Of a stretch of 64,000 nucleotides of DNA, positions 1 to 9,445 are shown one piece after another. Numbering within the stretch: position 1 is the stretch's first letter; each line of letters opens with the position of its first letter. The position numbers and the translations under genes are program-made. Under the pieces are notes generated by a model, which saw only the letters and a list, made by a program, of their open reading frames with translations, did no database searches and had not been told where the DNA came from. The DNA comes from Blastocladiella emersonii ATCC 22665 (Eukaryota; Blastocladiomycota; Blastocladiomycetes; Blastocladiales; Blastocladiaceae), in assembly GCA_025594325.1 (NCBI GenBank), contig JANHCV010000002.1, positions 434,001-498,000 of the forward strand. Direction: 5' to 3'.

Positions 1-2548
1 ACTCAGCCTCGGACGCGGCCATGCTCGCGATCGCGGCCAGGACACCGACGTGCATCTCCTCGACCGACGGCAGGATCTGCTCGGGCGGCAGCAGGAACCC
101 GTACTCGCCAATGTCGCGGAGCTATGAGAAGGTGCAGGGTGAGCGGCGACGGCGGCGCGATGGTCTCGGGCGCGGCGTAGCGTACCTCGACGGCGAACGA
201 GTACGTGACGTTGGCCTTCTGGAACATCCAGTCGGTGCCTGACCCGCTCGTCTACACGAACACAGAGTGAGCAACCGCAGCACTGCCGCCCTCCCCAGTC
301 GCTCGCTCTCATACCGGGTAGATGGTCTTGCACACGTCGCCCGTGACAAACTCCATGCCATGGACCGAGTACACGCCGTCGGCGCCCGCGACCGCGGCTT
401 TCGCGAGCCGGGGCTGCGCGGGGAACGAGTCTTCGCAGTTGTACCCGTACGGGTACATCCACAGGAGGCTGTAGCTGTGGGTGTCGAGGGCGAACTGGAG
501 CGCGCCGCCCGTCTCGCGCTGGAAGGCGGTCACGAAGTTGACGATGGCCGTGGCCTCGGGCGAGCTGCCGGGCGCGGTCCCGCGGAACGTGTCGTCGCAC
601 GCGTCGGGGGAGGAGGCGTACAGGTCGAGCGGGTCGCTCCATTCGTCGGTCGGGAAGCTACACGGTGCGGGAACGAGTGAGGGTCGGTGGTCACGGTCAC
701 CATGGTGCTTGGGAAGCATACTTGCGGTTGATGTCGACGCCCATGCACTCGTCAGCGTAGACCTCCGTGTTCTTGCGCCACTACACCCGCGAGCCGCGCG
801 TCAGTTCAACCCCAACAGGCAATCGGTCGGCGAGCCACGTACCAAGCGGTCGAACGCGAACGAGTACTCGTACCCGTCGGGGTTGAGCATGGGCGCGATG
901 ATCAGCTCGTACGTGTCGAGGAGCGCCGTGACGTGCGGGTCGGTCCCGTACAGCGCAGCCCACACGTCGAGCAGGTTCAGCAACACCGACTACAACGTGT
1001 TCGAGCGAGATTTAGCCACCAGCCAGCGAACCAGTCCTCGTGCGTGCGCGTACCGGCGCAATCCACTCGCGCGCGTGCAGCCCGCCCGAGAAGAAGATCG
1101 CCGGCTTCCCCGTTTTCGGGACCGTGACGCCGCTGACGTTCATGGACCCGAGATCTCGCACGGGCGGCGCCGTGAGCCGCGCCCACAGCAGGTCGCGGCC
1201 CTCGTACGACTTGCCCATGGACGCGACCGTGACGAGGTCGGGTTTGGCCGCGGCGAGCCGCGCGAGGTACGCCTTCATGTCGGTGAAGTTGAGGTACCGG
1301 CCGGCGAGGTTGGCGGCGGCGCCGGCCGAGGTCCAGTTAAGCGCTGGGCGGACGGTGGGTTCCGGACGCGGCGAGGCTGTGGTGGTGGTGGAGGAGGTGC
1401 CGCCGTCGGTCGCGGTCTCGGTCTCGGTCGCCGTATCCGTCTCGGTGGTGGTCGATGACGAGCCCGTCGCGGTGGGATCGGGGACGGTCCGCGACCCGTC
1501 GCCGTCGGTCGACGTGGGCGACGGAGACGGCGAGCCCGAGGTGACGCTGGCGGATTGATATCGCCGCGGCGCGACGCGGGACGAGGTCGCGGGTGGCGGC
1601 TGTCCCGCGCACGGCAGCGAGCTGGATGAGGAGCCAGGCAGTGGCGTCGGGTCGACGACGGGCGTGGCGATAGTCCACGACGCGGACGCGCGTGAGGTGG
1701 CGACGACCGAGAACGCGGTCGTAGTCCCGGGCAGCACAGGAGCCGTCGCGACGTCGGCAAGCACGTCGGCGAATGCGCGCGTCGCGAAAGTCCCTACGGC
1801 GGCGACCTGCACGTCCGGGATGAGCGTGTGGTACTCGGCCTCGGGGAAGCGTTCGCGGACGACGGCGAGCAGGTCGTCGCACACAAGGAGATCCATTTCG
1901 ACCGATGCGCTCTCGGCATCCTCGTCGTCGTCCTCGGGCTCCTCGCTCGGCGAGCGGGGACCGATCCGACCGCGGCGAGGGCGAGCGCGGGTGCGAGGTC
2001 CCGCGTGGGAGCGGATGGTGGCGGCAACACGTTCACGTTGCCGTTGTGCGCTGCTGGAGCTCGAGGTGCTCTTGCGCGTGCTCCACACGTCGATGCCGTA
2101 GTCCTAGACGCGGCGTGATGCGGGTGAGCCTCGCACTCCCGAAACCTCGCATCCACGCGTTCCGTACGTGGGCAAGCTTGCGCAGCACGCGGGCGTCGCG
2201 CTTCGAGTCGAGGAGGAGGCGGATGAGTCGCTGGTTGTTGTATCGGACGCGTGTGCGCGGTTTCGGGCCTGCGCCACCGCGCGCGCGGGGCCGGCGCATC
2301 CGCGCGGCGAACGCCGAGATGCGCACGGCACCACCCTCCGCCTCCGTCGCCGCAGAGGCAACGCGAGGGGTAGCCGGCAACGCGTCCGCGCGCGGGAACG
2401 ACGGGCTCGCGATGATCAGGGCGAGGACGGCCACGGCGGCAAGGGCGAGCGTGACGACGAGGCGGGCAATCCCCGCGCGCTCCATGCGCGCACGAAGAGT
2501 CGGCCGCGCAGCGGTGCGAGTGGCGACGAGGTGTCGGAGCGAGTCCAT
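1..2548 (-). CDS. membrane-anchored M14 zinc carboxypeptidase (3' end cut by window)
   Basis: Metallocarboxypeptidase removing C-terminal residues from peptides. The ATG at 2548 is followed by a hydrophobic segment (LVVTLALAAVAVLALIIA) that acts as signal peptide or type II anchor. Next come a propeptide-like region (RKLAH joined to DYGIDVWST), a Ser/Thr/Pro-rich linker and the M14 domain. Catalytic features are all visible: HAREW (zinc His and Glu), DINRNFP, DTHSYS (third zinc ligand), YPYGY, and the general-base Glu in FAVELRD. Six GT-AG introns restore one frame: 2104-2167, 990-1053, 781-842, 658-721, 252-314 and 122-185, all 62-64 nt. The protein runs off the window after EMHVGVLAAIASMAASEAE, close to the usual family C-terminus. 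The long Thr/Ser-rich insert with repeated TETDT between propeptide and catalytic domain is unusual and may be an O-glycosylated stalk. The family call is firm; the anchor is inferred. Confidence 0.9.
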
Positions 2549-2945
2549 GGAGTCGATTGCATTAAGCGAGGAGTGGTGTGGGTGCGCGAGGGAGCGCCTC
2601 TATCGCGACGGCGCGGGGCAGGCCGTGGCGGGCAGAGGCGGCCCCGCTGAGGAGGGCGAGGTGCAGCAAGTCGTTTCGCTTCATTCTCGCCAAACTGCTG
2701 CGGGAAACAAGAAGCCGGGAGCGGACGCGCTCTTGCTTGTTCTCGCCGCGGGCAACTGGGAGACGCGCGGCGGCGCCACCTCCTGACCGGATCGGATGAC
2801 GCGCCGCGCCACTCCGCTCCGCTCTCGGTCCCCGACGGCTTTTGCGGCAAGTTCCCTTGCACACGGCACCGCTGTGAGGGCACAGAAAATGGGATGTGTA
2901 TGCAGGGCACGATAGTTGTGAGAGAGACACAGCGCCATCGCCGCG
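2549..2945. other. intergenic, no gene seen
   Basis: Between the carboxypeptidase start and the stop of the ankyrin-like gene, both on the minus strand, so it must hold the carboxypeptidase promoter. Short open frames on both strands show no domain or consistent splice sites. No clear TATA box. Confidence 0.5.
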
Positions 2946-4217
2946 TTACGCGGTCGAGGGAATGTCCGCGTCGCGCAGCCACGCGGCGACCTTGGTGAAC
3001 CCGAGCTCCGTCGCTGCGGCGAGCGCGCGGTCGTGGACGACGAGGTTCAACGGGATCCCTGAGTTTTTCCACCACTGGAGACGGGCGAGTACGGCGTCCT
3101 CGTCGTCGTCTTTCTCGACGCACAGCCACGTCTCTGGGCAAACCACGTACTCGCCCGAGAGGTTGGCAGCGGCCCAGACGAGGATGTTGAGCGCATTGTA
3201 CTCGGTCGCGGCGAGCACGACGAAGCGCCAGAACCCGAGGGCACGGGCGGCCGGCGACTTGGCAAACTGGCCGCCATCGCGGAATGCATTCAGTCTCTCC
3301 CGCGAGAAGAATGACCGATACTTGGCGGTGCAGCAGAAGTTATCCCGCGGGTAAGGATCGAGGTGGTGGCGCGGCACGTTCCCCTTGATCCACTCGAGGG
3401 TGCCGACACGAAGCTTGCCACGGCAGAGCGTGCGCACAACAAAGGACTCCCAGTTCATCTCGTGCATCCACGAACATTCGCCTTCGGTGTACACGAGCTT
3501 CGACTCGCGGAGGATCTTGAAGCTTCCGGCCTCGAGCGCGTCGATCGGAACCCACACGGTCGGCTCAAAGTCCATGGTCCGCTCGAGCTCTGTGTCAAAG
3601 ATCCAGTCGACAATGGCGGGATTATCGAGCGCGATGGCGCCTTCGTACGCACGGACAGTCGCCTTCAAAGGCAAGCTGGACCGTTTCCACCAATGAAGGA
3701 CGTCGAGGTGGCCGACGCCGCACGCCTCGTCGATTGCGCATTCCGTGTAGTGCTTGATGAGCTTGCGCGACTCGAGGTAGTTGAGCACATCAAGATAACC
3801 GAGCGACGACGCGATATCGACTAAGCAGAGTGGAGCCGAGCCGCCCGCGTCGCCAGAGACCTTGAGCTTGCTCCACTCTTCGAGAAGATCACACCGCTTG
3901 GCGACAACGAGAAGCGAGAGATAGAATGCCGACTGCTCGAAGCCTGGCGACGGGCCGCGGTTCTTCATCAATTCATTGCGCAGCGACTCGTACTGTGGAT
4001 AGAGCGCCCGCTTGACCCGAGCATGGAGCGAGTAGCGGAAGACGGTACGGCGCAGCTCCAAGAGCCCAGGAACGACGCGCAGAAGCTGGAGTGGGTCGGT
4101 CGCGCGCATGTCCACCATGAGAGCATGCTCAAGAATCGTCTCAACAAGCTCGCGCGGCAAGGGCTTGGTGTCCATGATGCGTTGCATGTGGTCCAAGACC
4201 AGTTCCAGTCGATTCAT
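2946..4217 (-). CDS. F-box/ankyrin-like repeat protein (accessory family copy 1)
   Basis: Intronless, 423 aa. The ATG at 4217 is chosen because the protein then starts MNRLELVLDHMQRI, matching the N-termini of the paralogues at 36529 and 40391. An F-box-like helix (LPRELVETILEHAL) is followed by ankyrin-like segments such as LGYLDVLNYLESRKL, CAIDEACGVGHLDVLHWW, and a conserved C-terminus with DDEDAVLARLQWWKNSGI and GFTKVAAWLRD. In fungi such proteins are often substrate adaptors of SCF ubiquitin ligases; that role is inferred from the F-box-like start only. This copy stands apart from the two in the 36-42 kb block. Codon use is less extreme than in the neighbouring metacaspase cluster. Confidence 0.75.
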   Translation of the reverse strand: MNRLELVLDHMQRIMDTKPLPRELVETILEHALMVDMRATDPLQLLRVVPGLLELRRTVFRYSLHARVKRALYPQYESLRNELMKNRGPSPGFEQSAFYLSLLVVAKRCDLLEEWSKLKVSGDAGGSAPLCLVDIASSLGYLDVLNYLESRKLIKHYTECAIDEACGVGHLDVLHWWKRSSLPLKATVRAYEGAIALDNPAIVDWIFDTELERTMDFEPTVWVPIDALEAGSFKILRESKLVYTEGECSWMHEMNWESFVVRTLCRGKLRVGTLEWIKGNVPRHHLDPYPRDNFCCTAKYRSFFSRERLNAFRDGGQFAKSPAARALGFWRFVVLAATEYNALNILVWAAANLSGEYVVCPETWLCVEKDDDEDAVLARLQWWKNSGIPLNLVVHDRALAAATELGFTKVAAWLRDADIPSTA

Positions 4218-4698
4218 GGGGTGAGGAGCATGGGGTGGAGAGCGCCCGACGTGCGTGGTGAGCTGCGCCGACCAACGTTCCTGCCGCCCTCGCACAGCTG
4301 ACCGCGATGAAATGAGCGACGCGTGGCACCCACCGGTTTTTCGTCGCCGCCAACACATTGAGCGAGGCCACCTCACTTCCGATCCCTGCCCGTTTACTCC
4401 CGAGGACATCCGATGGCGGCGCCCGCACGAACGCGCGAGCAGCAGCGGCCGGTGGCTAAACGAGGCAGGTCGGGCCACGCGGAGCGAAAACGGGGAGGAG
4501 CGCTGGTCGGTGGCAAACGCGAGCTCGCTGCCTCTTTCTCGCCCGCCCACCGTTTCGGCTCGGAACCGAGCTGACGCTCGCCCCGCGGCGGCGTGGTGAG
4601 GGCTGTAAAGCGGGCGGAGCCCTCCGCAGTCGACTCCCGCTCTCCACCGCCGTCGGTTCGACCCGTTTGTTCCTCTCCGCTACGCATCAACACCAACC
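4218..4698. promoter_or_regulatory. divergent promoter region: ankyrin-like gene (-) / CCWNCG protein 1 (+)
   Basis: Head-to-head intergenic region. On the plus side GCAAACGCGAGC lies at 4513-4524, a TATA-like TGTAAAG at 4604-4610 (about 90 nt before the ATG), and a pyrimidine-rich leader ends in GCATCAACACCAACC just before the ATG. The same blocks recur before the genes at 5995 and 7819. No gene seen. Confidence 0.5.
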
Positions 4699-5478
4699 AT
4701 GACCGTCCCCGCCACCAAGACCGACGGCGCCGCCGCCGCCAACCCCAAGCCCGAGACCGTCCCGGCGCCCGCACGTGCTCGCGGCGGCAACGACCAGTCG
4801 GGGACCAGCTGGTTCGTGGGCACTGTCCCGCCGCCGCCCCACCACATGTACAACGCCGCGCCGCCCGCCAAGGCCGGCGGCACCGCGACGGCTGACGGTG
4901 CTGCCGCTCGCGGCTCGGGTTCGACTGCTCGCGGCTCGGGCTCGTCGTCTCGCGGCCCCGCTGGCGCCGAGGCCGCCGCCAAGGACAGCGGCGACGCCGA
5001 GGCCGGCGAGATGCCGCCGTGCTGCTGGAACTGCGGCACGCCGCCCGCCGTGTTCGCTGGTCCCGCGCCCGCCGACGCCGCCGGTCCCGGGACGCGCGCC
5101 TGGTCGCTTTTCCCGCCCGCCGTTCCCGAAAACTGGGAGTCGCCGGCGGGCCACCGCGGCGTCGCGCCGCCCATGGAGGGCGCGCGTGGCGGCCCGCCGC
5201 TGACCCCAGTGTGGTATAACTACGAGCCGCGCGGCGCCGGCGGCGTGCGCGGCTACAGCAACCCGGACCCGTACGGCTGTGGGTGGTTCTACGGCGGCAC
5301 CGGGCTCTGCGGCGGCTCGCGCGGCGTCGCGCCGCCCATGGCCGGTGCGCGCTACCTGCCCCCGATGCGTGGCGCCCCGCAGTACGTGCATGGCGGCGAC
5401 GACGCGTACGGCCCGCCGCCGTCGTGGTTCTACGGCGCCCGCGGCGCCCGCGGCAACTGCCGCTGCGGCGGGTGCTGA
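4699..5478 (+). CDS. Gly/Pro-rich CCWNCG-module protein 1, unknown function
   Basis: Intronless, 259 aa, not a family I recognise. It begins MTVPATKTDG, has an Ala/Gly/Ser-rich low-complexity N-terminal half with repeated RGSGS, and CCWNCG at about residues 108-113. The C-terminal half is built of Gly/Pro/Tyr motifs: RGVAPPMEGARGG, YSNPDPYGCGWFY, APPMAGARYLPPMRGAPQY, GPPPSWFYGARG, then CRCGGC. No signal peptide or membrane segment. CxxC-type spacing suggests metal or disulfide chemistry, but no known zinc finger fits. The protein at 7819 shares most of these motifs, and the metacaspase between them carries CCWNCG and PMEGARG at its C-terminus. Local duplication plus domain transfer is the simplest reading. 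A partner or scaffold of the metacaspase is speculation. Confidence 0.75.
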   Translation: MTVPATKTDGAAAANPKPETVPAPARARGGNDQSGTSWFVGTVPPPPHHMYNAAPPAKAGGTATADGAAARGSGSTARGSGSSSRGPAGAEAAAKDSGDAEAGEMPPCCWNCGTPPAVFAGPAPADAAGPGTRAWSLFPPAVPENWESPAGHRGVAPPMEGARGGPPLTPVWYNYEPRGAGGVRGYSNPDPYGCGWFYGGTGLCGGSRGVAPPMAGARYLPPMRGAPQYVHGGDDAYGPPPSWFYGARGARGNCRCGGC

Positions 5479-5994
5479 GTGCGCGGTGGTGTCGAATGGT
5501 GATCGCGGCCGGGCGGCTGCCCGCGTGGATCGTCTCGTTTTGTGCTCGATTGTCTCCCATCCCTTGTAACAAAACATCTCGTTTGCGTTTGTGCCTACCT
5601 ATCAAGAACCCTTCTCTCCTTGAACCGAGACCACAACCGCCGTTTGAAGCGCGACCGCGAAAGAAGTTGCGTGGGCTGAACGCGTGAGTGGCGCAACGCG
5701 TGCTCCCCGCGATGCGGGCCGTCGACGCTCCCGTCGCCGGGCATGTTGCCGGTGAGTGCCGAACGAGGAGCTAATGCGAGTGGAGCATCCAGCAACGGGC
5801 AGCAACGGCGAGCGGTTGAAGAGGGCAAGTCGGGCGTTCCGGCCGGGAACACGGGCGAACGCGAGCGCTCTCCGTTCCCGCGTTGGCTTCCCTGGATCCC
5901 CCAACCGGAGCACCGGGGCTATATAAAGCCGGCGGCGGCCCTCGGTCTCCTCGCTTGCTCCTGCAACAGCCAGTACTGCTGCGCATCGACCATC
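5479..5994. promoter_or_regulatory. metacaspase upstream region
   Basis: Intergenic, 516 nt, no gene seen. Holds the recurrent CGTGAGTGGCGCAACGCGT element at 5683-5701, the cluster-specific GCGAACGCGAGC at 5855-5866 and a canonical TATA box further down. Confidence 0.55.
5920..5928 (+). promoter_or_regulatory. TATA box of the metacaspase gene
   Basis: TATATAAAG, 67-75 nt before the ATG at 5995, in otherwise GC-rich sequence. It is the clearest TATA box in the window. Weaker relatives (TGTAAAG at 4604-4610, TCTAAAG at 7735-7741) sit at similar distances before the two flanking genes. Confidence 0.7.
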
Positions 5995-7287
5995 ATGGGT
6001 AACAAAGCACGCTGCTTCGGGCTCTCGTACCCGACTGGCCAGGGTGCCAACCCGATCCCGGGTACGCTTGCTCAGCCCACGGCATGACGACGGGCCAGTC
6101 GCTCAATCTCCTCCCGCGACCCGCATCTAGGCTGCGACGTCGACGCCAACAACATGGCCAAGATCGCGCGAATGATGGGCATCCAGGACGTGGTAGTGTA
6201 CAAGGACGACGTGGCGCCGGTCACGCGCGCGCAGATCCTCGGCGCCCTCGAGGACATGGTCTACAACGCGTGCGCCGGCGACACGCTGCTCTTCTCGTAC
6301 GCCGGCCACGGCGGCCAGACCAAGGACGAGTCGGGCGACGAGTACGACCTGCTCGACGAGTTCCTCGTGTGCGCCGACGGCATGATCCTCGACGACGAGG
6401 TGCGCGCTCTGCTCGCGTGCCTCCCCGCGGGCTGCCGCATGGTCGTAGTTTTCGACTGCTGCCACTCGGGCGCCATGGTCGACCTCGAGAACAACACGCA
6501 CGAGCTCCAGGCCGAGATCGTCGCGCTGTCGGCCGCGCTCGACTCGCAGGAGTCCATGGGATTCACCACCGGCGGCTGCTTCACCTCAGCAATCATGCGC
6601 GTGCTCGCCGAAAATAACGGAATCTCGTGGATCGACGCGGCGCCGCTCATCGGCGAGTACGACAACATGCGCTCGCAGAAACCCGTCCTCTCGTCCAACA
6701 TCCCCGACGGTACTATTTGCTCTCGCACTCCGCTCGGGCCCGACCAGCTCACTCACCTTGTCCTTGCGAGCCTGGTAGCCCTCAACAAGCCCGCCTTCGC
6801 GCCCGTCGGCACCTTCGCCGACGCGTCCAAGGGCTCGCAGTTCGCCTCCACGGTCAACCCGTTCGCATCGGCCGAGGAACAAAAGCAGGACGCGCCCGGC
6901 GCGCCCGCCGCCGCCGCGTCGACGGCCACCGGCAAGACCCAGACCGCCGCGCGCCCGGCCCCGTACCGCGGATACCCGTACTTCATCCCGTACGCCAACA
7001 CGCAGTTCTACCCGTACGGCGTGCCGATGACGGGTTTCCGCGGGAACGACTGGTCGCCGTCGCCCGTGTACGGCTTCGGTCCGTTCGGCCCCTACGGCGG
7101 TGGCCGCGGCGCTGCGCCGTGCTGCTGGAACTGTGGTGCGCCCCCGGCCGGCTTAGCTGTCCCTGCGCGCCCCATGGAGGGTGGGGGTGCCCGCAGCGCG
7201 GGAAGCTGGTTTTCTCCCTGCCCGAGCGGCCGCGGATTCGCGCTGCCCATGGAGGGCGCCCGCGGCCTCGCCCGCTGGCTGTTTTGA
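5995..7287 (+). CDS. MCA1: type I metacaspase with C-terminal CCWNCG extension
   Basis: Caspase-fold cysteine protease cutting after Arg/Lys, involved in stress, protein quality control or cell death in fungi. Exon 1 is 5995-6061, intron 6062-6130 (69 nt), exon 2 6131-7287; 407 aa. The p20 core shows SYAGHGG with catalytic His at about residue 82 and FDCCHSG with catalytic Cys at about 133, plus GDEYDLLDEFLVCADG and FTSAIM. The usual N-terminal Q/P-rich or zinc-finger prodomain is missing: the caspase fold starts at once (MGNKARCFGLSYP). Instead there is a C-terminal extension from about residue 275, Ala/Pro- then Tyr/Gly-rich (YPYFIPYANTQFYPYGVP), with CCWNCG at 353-358 and two PMEG motifs. 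This tail is the same module as in the flanking proteins. The symbol is by family, not proven orthology. Confidence 0.9.
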
Positions 7288-7818
7288 CTGATTCGCCTTG
7301 TTCGATTCCCGTCGTATCGCCCGCTCCCGTCCCTGAGTATCACATCGTCTCAACAGAACCCCTGGTCTCAAACTTTGCGCCTCCTTCCTCCTACACCCAG
7401 GGCTCTTTCTTCCTTGAGGCACACGGTCGCTGCCACCCCTGTCGCTGCGTGGAGCGTCGCGTCCAAACTCAACATGTGAGTGGCGCAACGCGTCTCCTCA
7501 ATCTGCCACAGTCCGCCTGTCACTTTGAAGTCGCATGTCTCGCTGGTCGCGCGGCTTTTTGAGACCACAAAAGCGGGCGAATGTTTCCCGAAGAAAGCTG
7601 GGATTTGAGCGTGAGCCGGGGTTCGGTGGGTTGCCGAAAGCGGAAGGTCGCTGCAGAAACGGGGAGAAGGCACCTGTACGCAAACGCGAGCACCTTCGTT
7701 CGTCGCTCACCGTTCCCGCGGGCCGCCCGGGCGCTCTAAAGTCGGCAGAGCCCCCGCGCTACCCACCCGCGCTCTCTTCGCGGCTAGTTCGACCAAAACC
7801 CTCTCCGCATCAACAACC
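7288..7818. promoter_or_regulatory. upstream region of CCWNCG protein 2
   Basis: Intergenic, 531 nt, no gene seen. Contains CATGTGAGTGGCGCAACGCG at 7473-7492 (same element as 5683), AAACGGGGAGAAGG near 7657, GCAAACGCGAGC at 7680-7691, TCTAAAG at 7735-7741, and a leader CTCCGCATCAACAACC before the ATG. This order matches the region before 4699. Confidence 0.55.
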
Positions 7819-8496
7819 ATGACCGTGACCAACAACAACAACAAGCCCCAGTCCGGCTCGCGCGGCGCCGGCGGTCCGGCCCGCGGCGCTCCCGCCGAGA
7901 CCGAGACCGAGACCAAGCCCGCCACCCCCAAGACCGATTCAGGCGACGCTGCCGGCGACGACAGCGGCGCGCCGCCCATGTTCGCGTACGGCCCGCCGCC
8001 GTGCTGCTGGAACTGCGGTGCGCCGCCCGCGCCCGTCATGTTCGCCGGCCCCGCCCCACCCGCCATGGCCGGCGCTCGTGGCTACTTCTTCGGCCAGAAC
8101 GTAGCCGATCGGAGCTTCGCGCCTCGCGCGGCCGGTGCGCCCCGCTCAGGCCGCCCGTTCCCGCCCGTCCCAACCACGTCCCCGGGCGCCCGCGGCGGCT
8201 ACTCGAACCCGGACCCGTACGGCTGCGGGTGGTTCTACAACGGCACCGGGCTCTGCGGCCCGCGCGGCGTCGCGCCGCCCATGGCCGGTGCGCGCGACCT
8301 GCCGCCCATGCGAGGCGCACCGCAGTACGTGCACGGCGGCGACGAAGCGTACGGCCCGCCGCCCTCGTGGTTCTACGGCTCCCGCGGCAGCACCGAGCCC
8401 GCCATGTCGCGCTGCGGCGGCGCTGAGGAGCATCGCTGCGACCCGTGGACTCGCCGCCCGCCGCCGGGCTACTTCTACGGCGGCCTCTGGTGCTAG
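7819..8496 (+). CDS. Gly/Pro-rich CCWNCG-module protein 2, unknown function
   Basis: Intronless, 225 aa. Paralogue of the gene at 4699: starts MTVTNNNN, has an acidic/Ala-rich N-terminal part with TETETET, CCWNCG at about residues 62-67, then YSNPDPYGCGWFYNGTGLCG, GVAPPMAGARDLPPMRGAPQ, YVHGGDEAYGPPPSWFYG and a unique Cys/Arg-containing end (GYFYGGLWC). No signal peptide or membrane segment. The C-terminal halves of the two proteins are nearly collinear while the N-termini differ, so the shared module is under constraint. Function unknown; position beside the metacaspase with a similar promoter suggests co-expression. Confidence 0.75.
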   Translation: MTVTNNNNKPQSGSRGAGGPARGAPAETETETKPATPKTDSGDAAGDDSGAPPMFAYGPPPCCWNCGAPPAPVMFAGPAPPAMAGARGYFFGQNVADRSFAPRAAGAPRSGRPFPPVPTTSPGARGGYSNPDPYGCGWFYNGTGLCGPRGVAPPMAGARDLPPMRGAPQYVHGGDEAYGPPPSWFYGSRGSTEPAMSRCGGAEEHRCDPWTRRPPPGYFYGGLWC

Positions 8497-8639
8497 GGGA
8501 CGATGCTCGTCGCGTCGCTGAGGGCGTAGGCCACGCTGTCTCGGGGTGAAAAGTTGGTGGTGTTGATGATTGATTTGAGATAGTGAACAAGATTGTTTGA
8601 AGTCTGATGCGCATCACGATCCCCTCCCCTTTCTTGTGC

Positions 8640-8884
8640 AAGCAGGTAGAATCTAAGCTGAATAGCGCGAGGAGGAGGTCGCACAGTACCACTTCCCACG
8701 GATGGAGGGCACGCTGCAGAAGCGCATGTGTCGAGTAGCGAAAGGCCTCATAGTGCAGCGTCGAAAATCCGCGAGCGCCACGGAGAAGCGGGATCAAGCT
8801 GGCCTTGCTGTCGTCGAATTTGAGATCACGGGCTCGAGCCGCCTCAACAATCTCGTACTTCCGCTCCTTCGTGGTGCTTTGCAT
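8640..8884 (-). pseudogene. truncated remnant of the F-box/ankyrin-like family
   Basis: Read from 8884 on the minus strand, the peptide contains EIVEAARARDLKF, LIPLLRG, FRYSTHALLQRALHPWE and LCDLLL. These align in order with the first 75 or so residues of the gene at 4217 (ELVETILEHAL, LQLLRVVPG, FRYSLHARVKRALYPQYE). Similarity then stops and the frame continues into unrelated sequence. No C-terminal family motifs follow within 300 nt. Best explained as a 5' fragment left by duplication or deletion. Confidence 0.5.
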
Positions 8885-9445
8885 GCAGTTATGGACTGAG
8901 TCAAGGCGATGTTAGCTCAGGAGCAGCCTCAGCGGAGGGGAAAGCGAGAAGCTGCTAGACGAAAGCACAGCCTTGCTGCGCCATTTTCATCCCACGTGTG
9001 CGGCGAAACGCGTCGCTTTCGCGATCAAGCGACTGATCAGCCAAGTACACGAGGCACCCTGAATCTTGAGACGTTCGCTGTAATCGTGAATGAATTGCAG
9101 TGAGTTACGTGCCTCGACAGGCGAGTGCACCGAAGTCGGGAAACTGTCTCACGCGCGAGACACGCGTGTCTCGCAAATCGCGTCGCTCACGTGATGGCAC
9201 GACGGGGACGCGTCGCGTTTCAGGCGCGCCGTGTCCCGCGGTCTCGGCGTCTCCCATCGGCTTCCCGCGCGCGATTGCACTAGGCGCAACACGAAATCAT
9301 CTCGGAGGGTGGGCGGGATGCGTCGCCGGGGCGCCTCTGTGCTCCGCGTCTCAAACTCGTCTCCGCCAGCACTCTGCTCCCTCGCACCCGCACTTGGATC
9401 CATGCATCAACACCGACCGCAGCCACCACCTCACCTGTCGCCACA
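8885..9445. promoter_or_regulatory. upstream region of the TmcB-like gene with a 20-nt palindrome
   Basis: No gene seen. Contains the perfect palindrome GCGAGACACGCGTGTCTCGC at 9155-9174, then CACGTGATGG near 9189-9198 and ACGCGTCGCG near 9209. The leader before the ATG is C/A-rich. Confidence 0.5.

Noticed and set aside
7298-7315. tRNA T-loop-like GTTCGATTCC after the metacaspase
   Set aside because: No stem around it and the upstream sequence is metacaspase coding sequence.
8907-8935. tRNA-like D-arm (GGCGATGTTAGCTCAGGAGC)
   Set aside because: No anticodon arm, T-loop or acceptor pairing follows.
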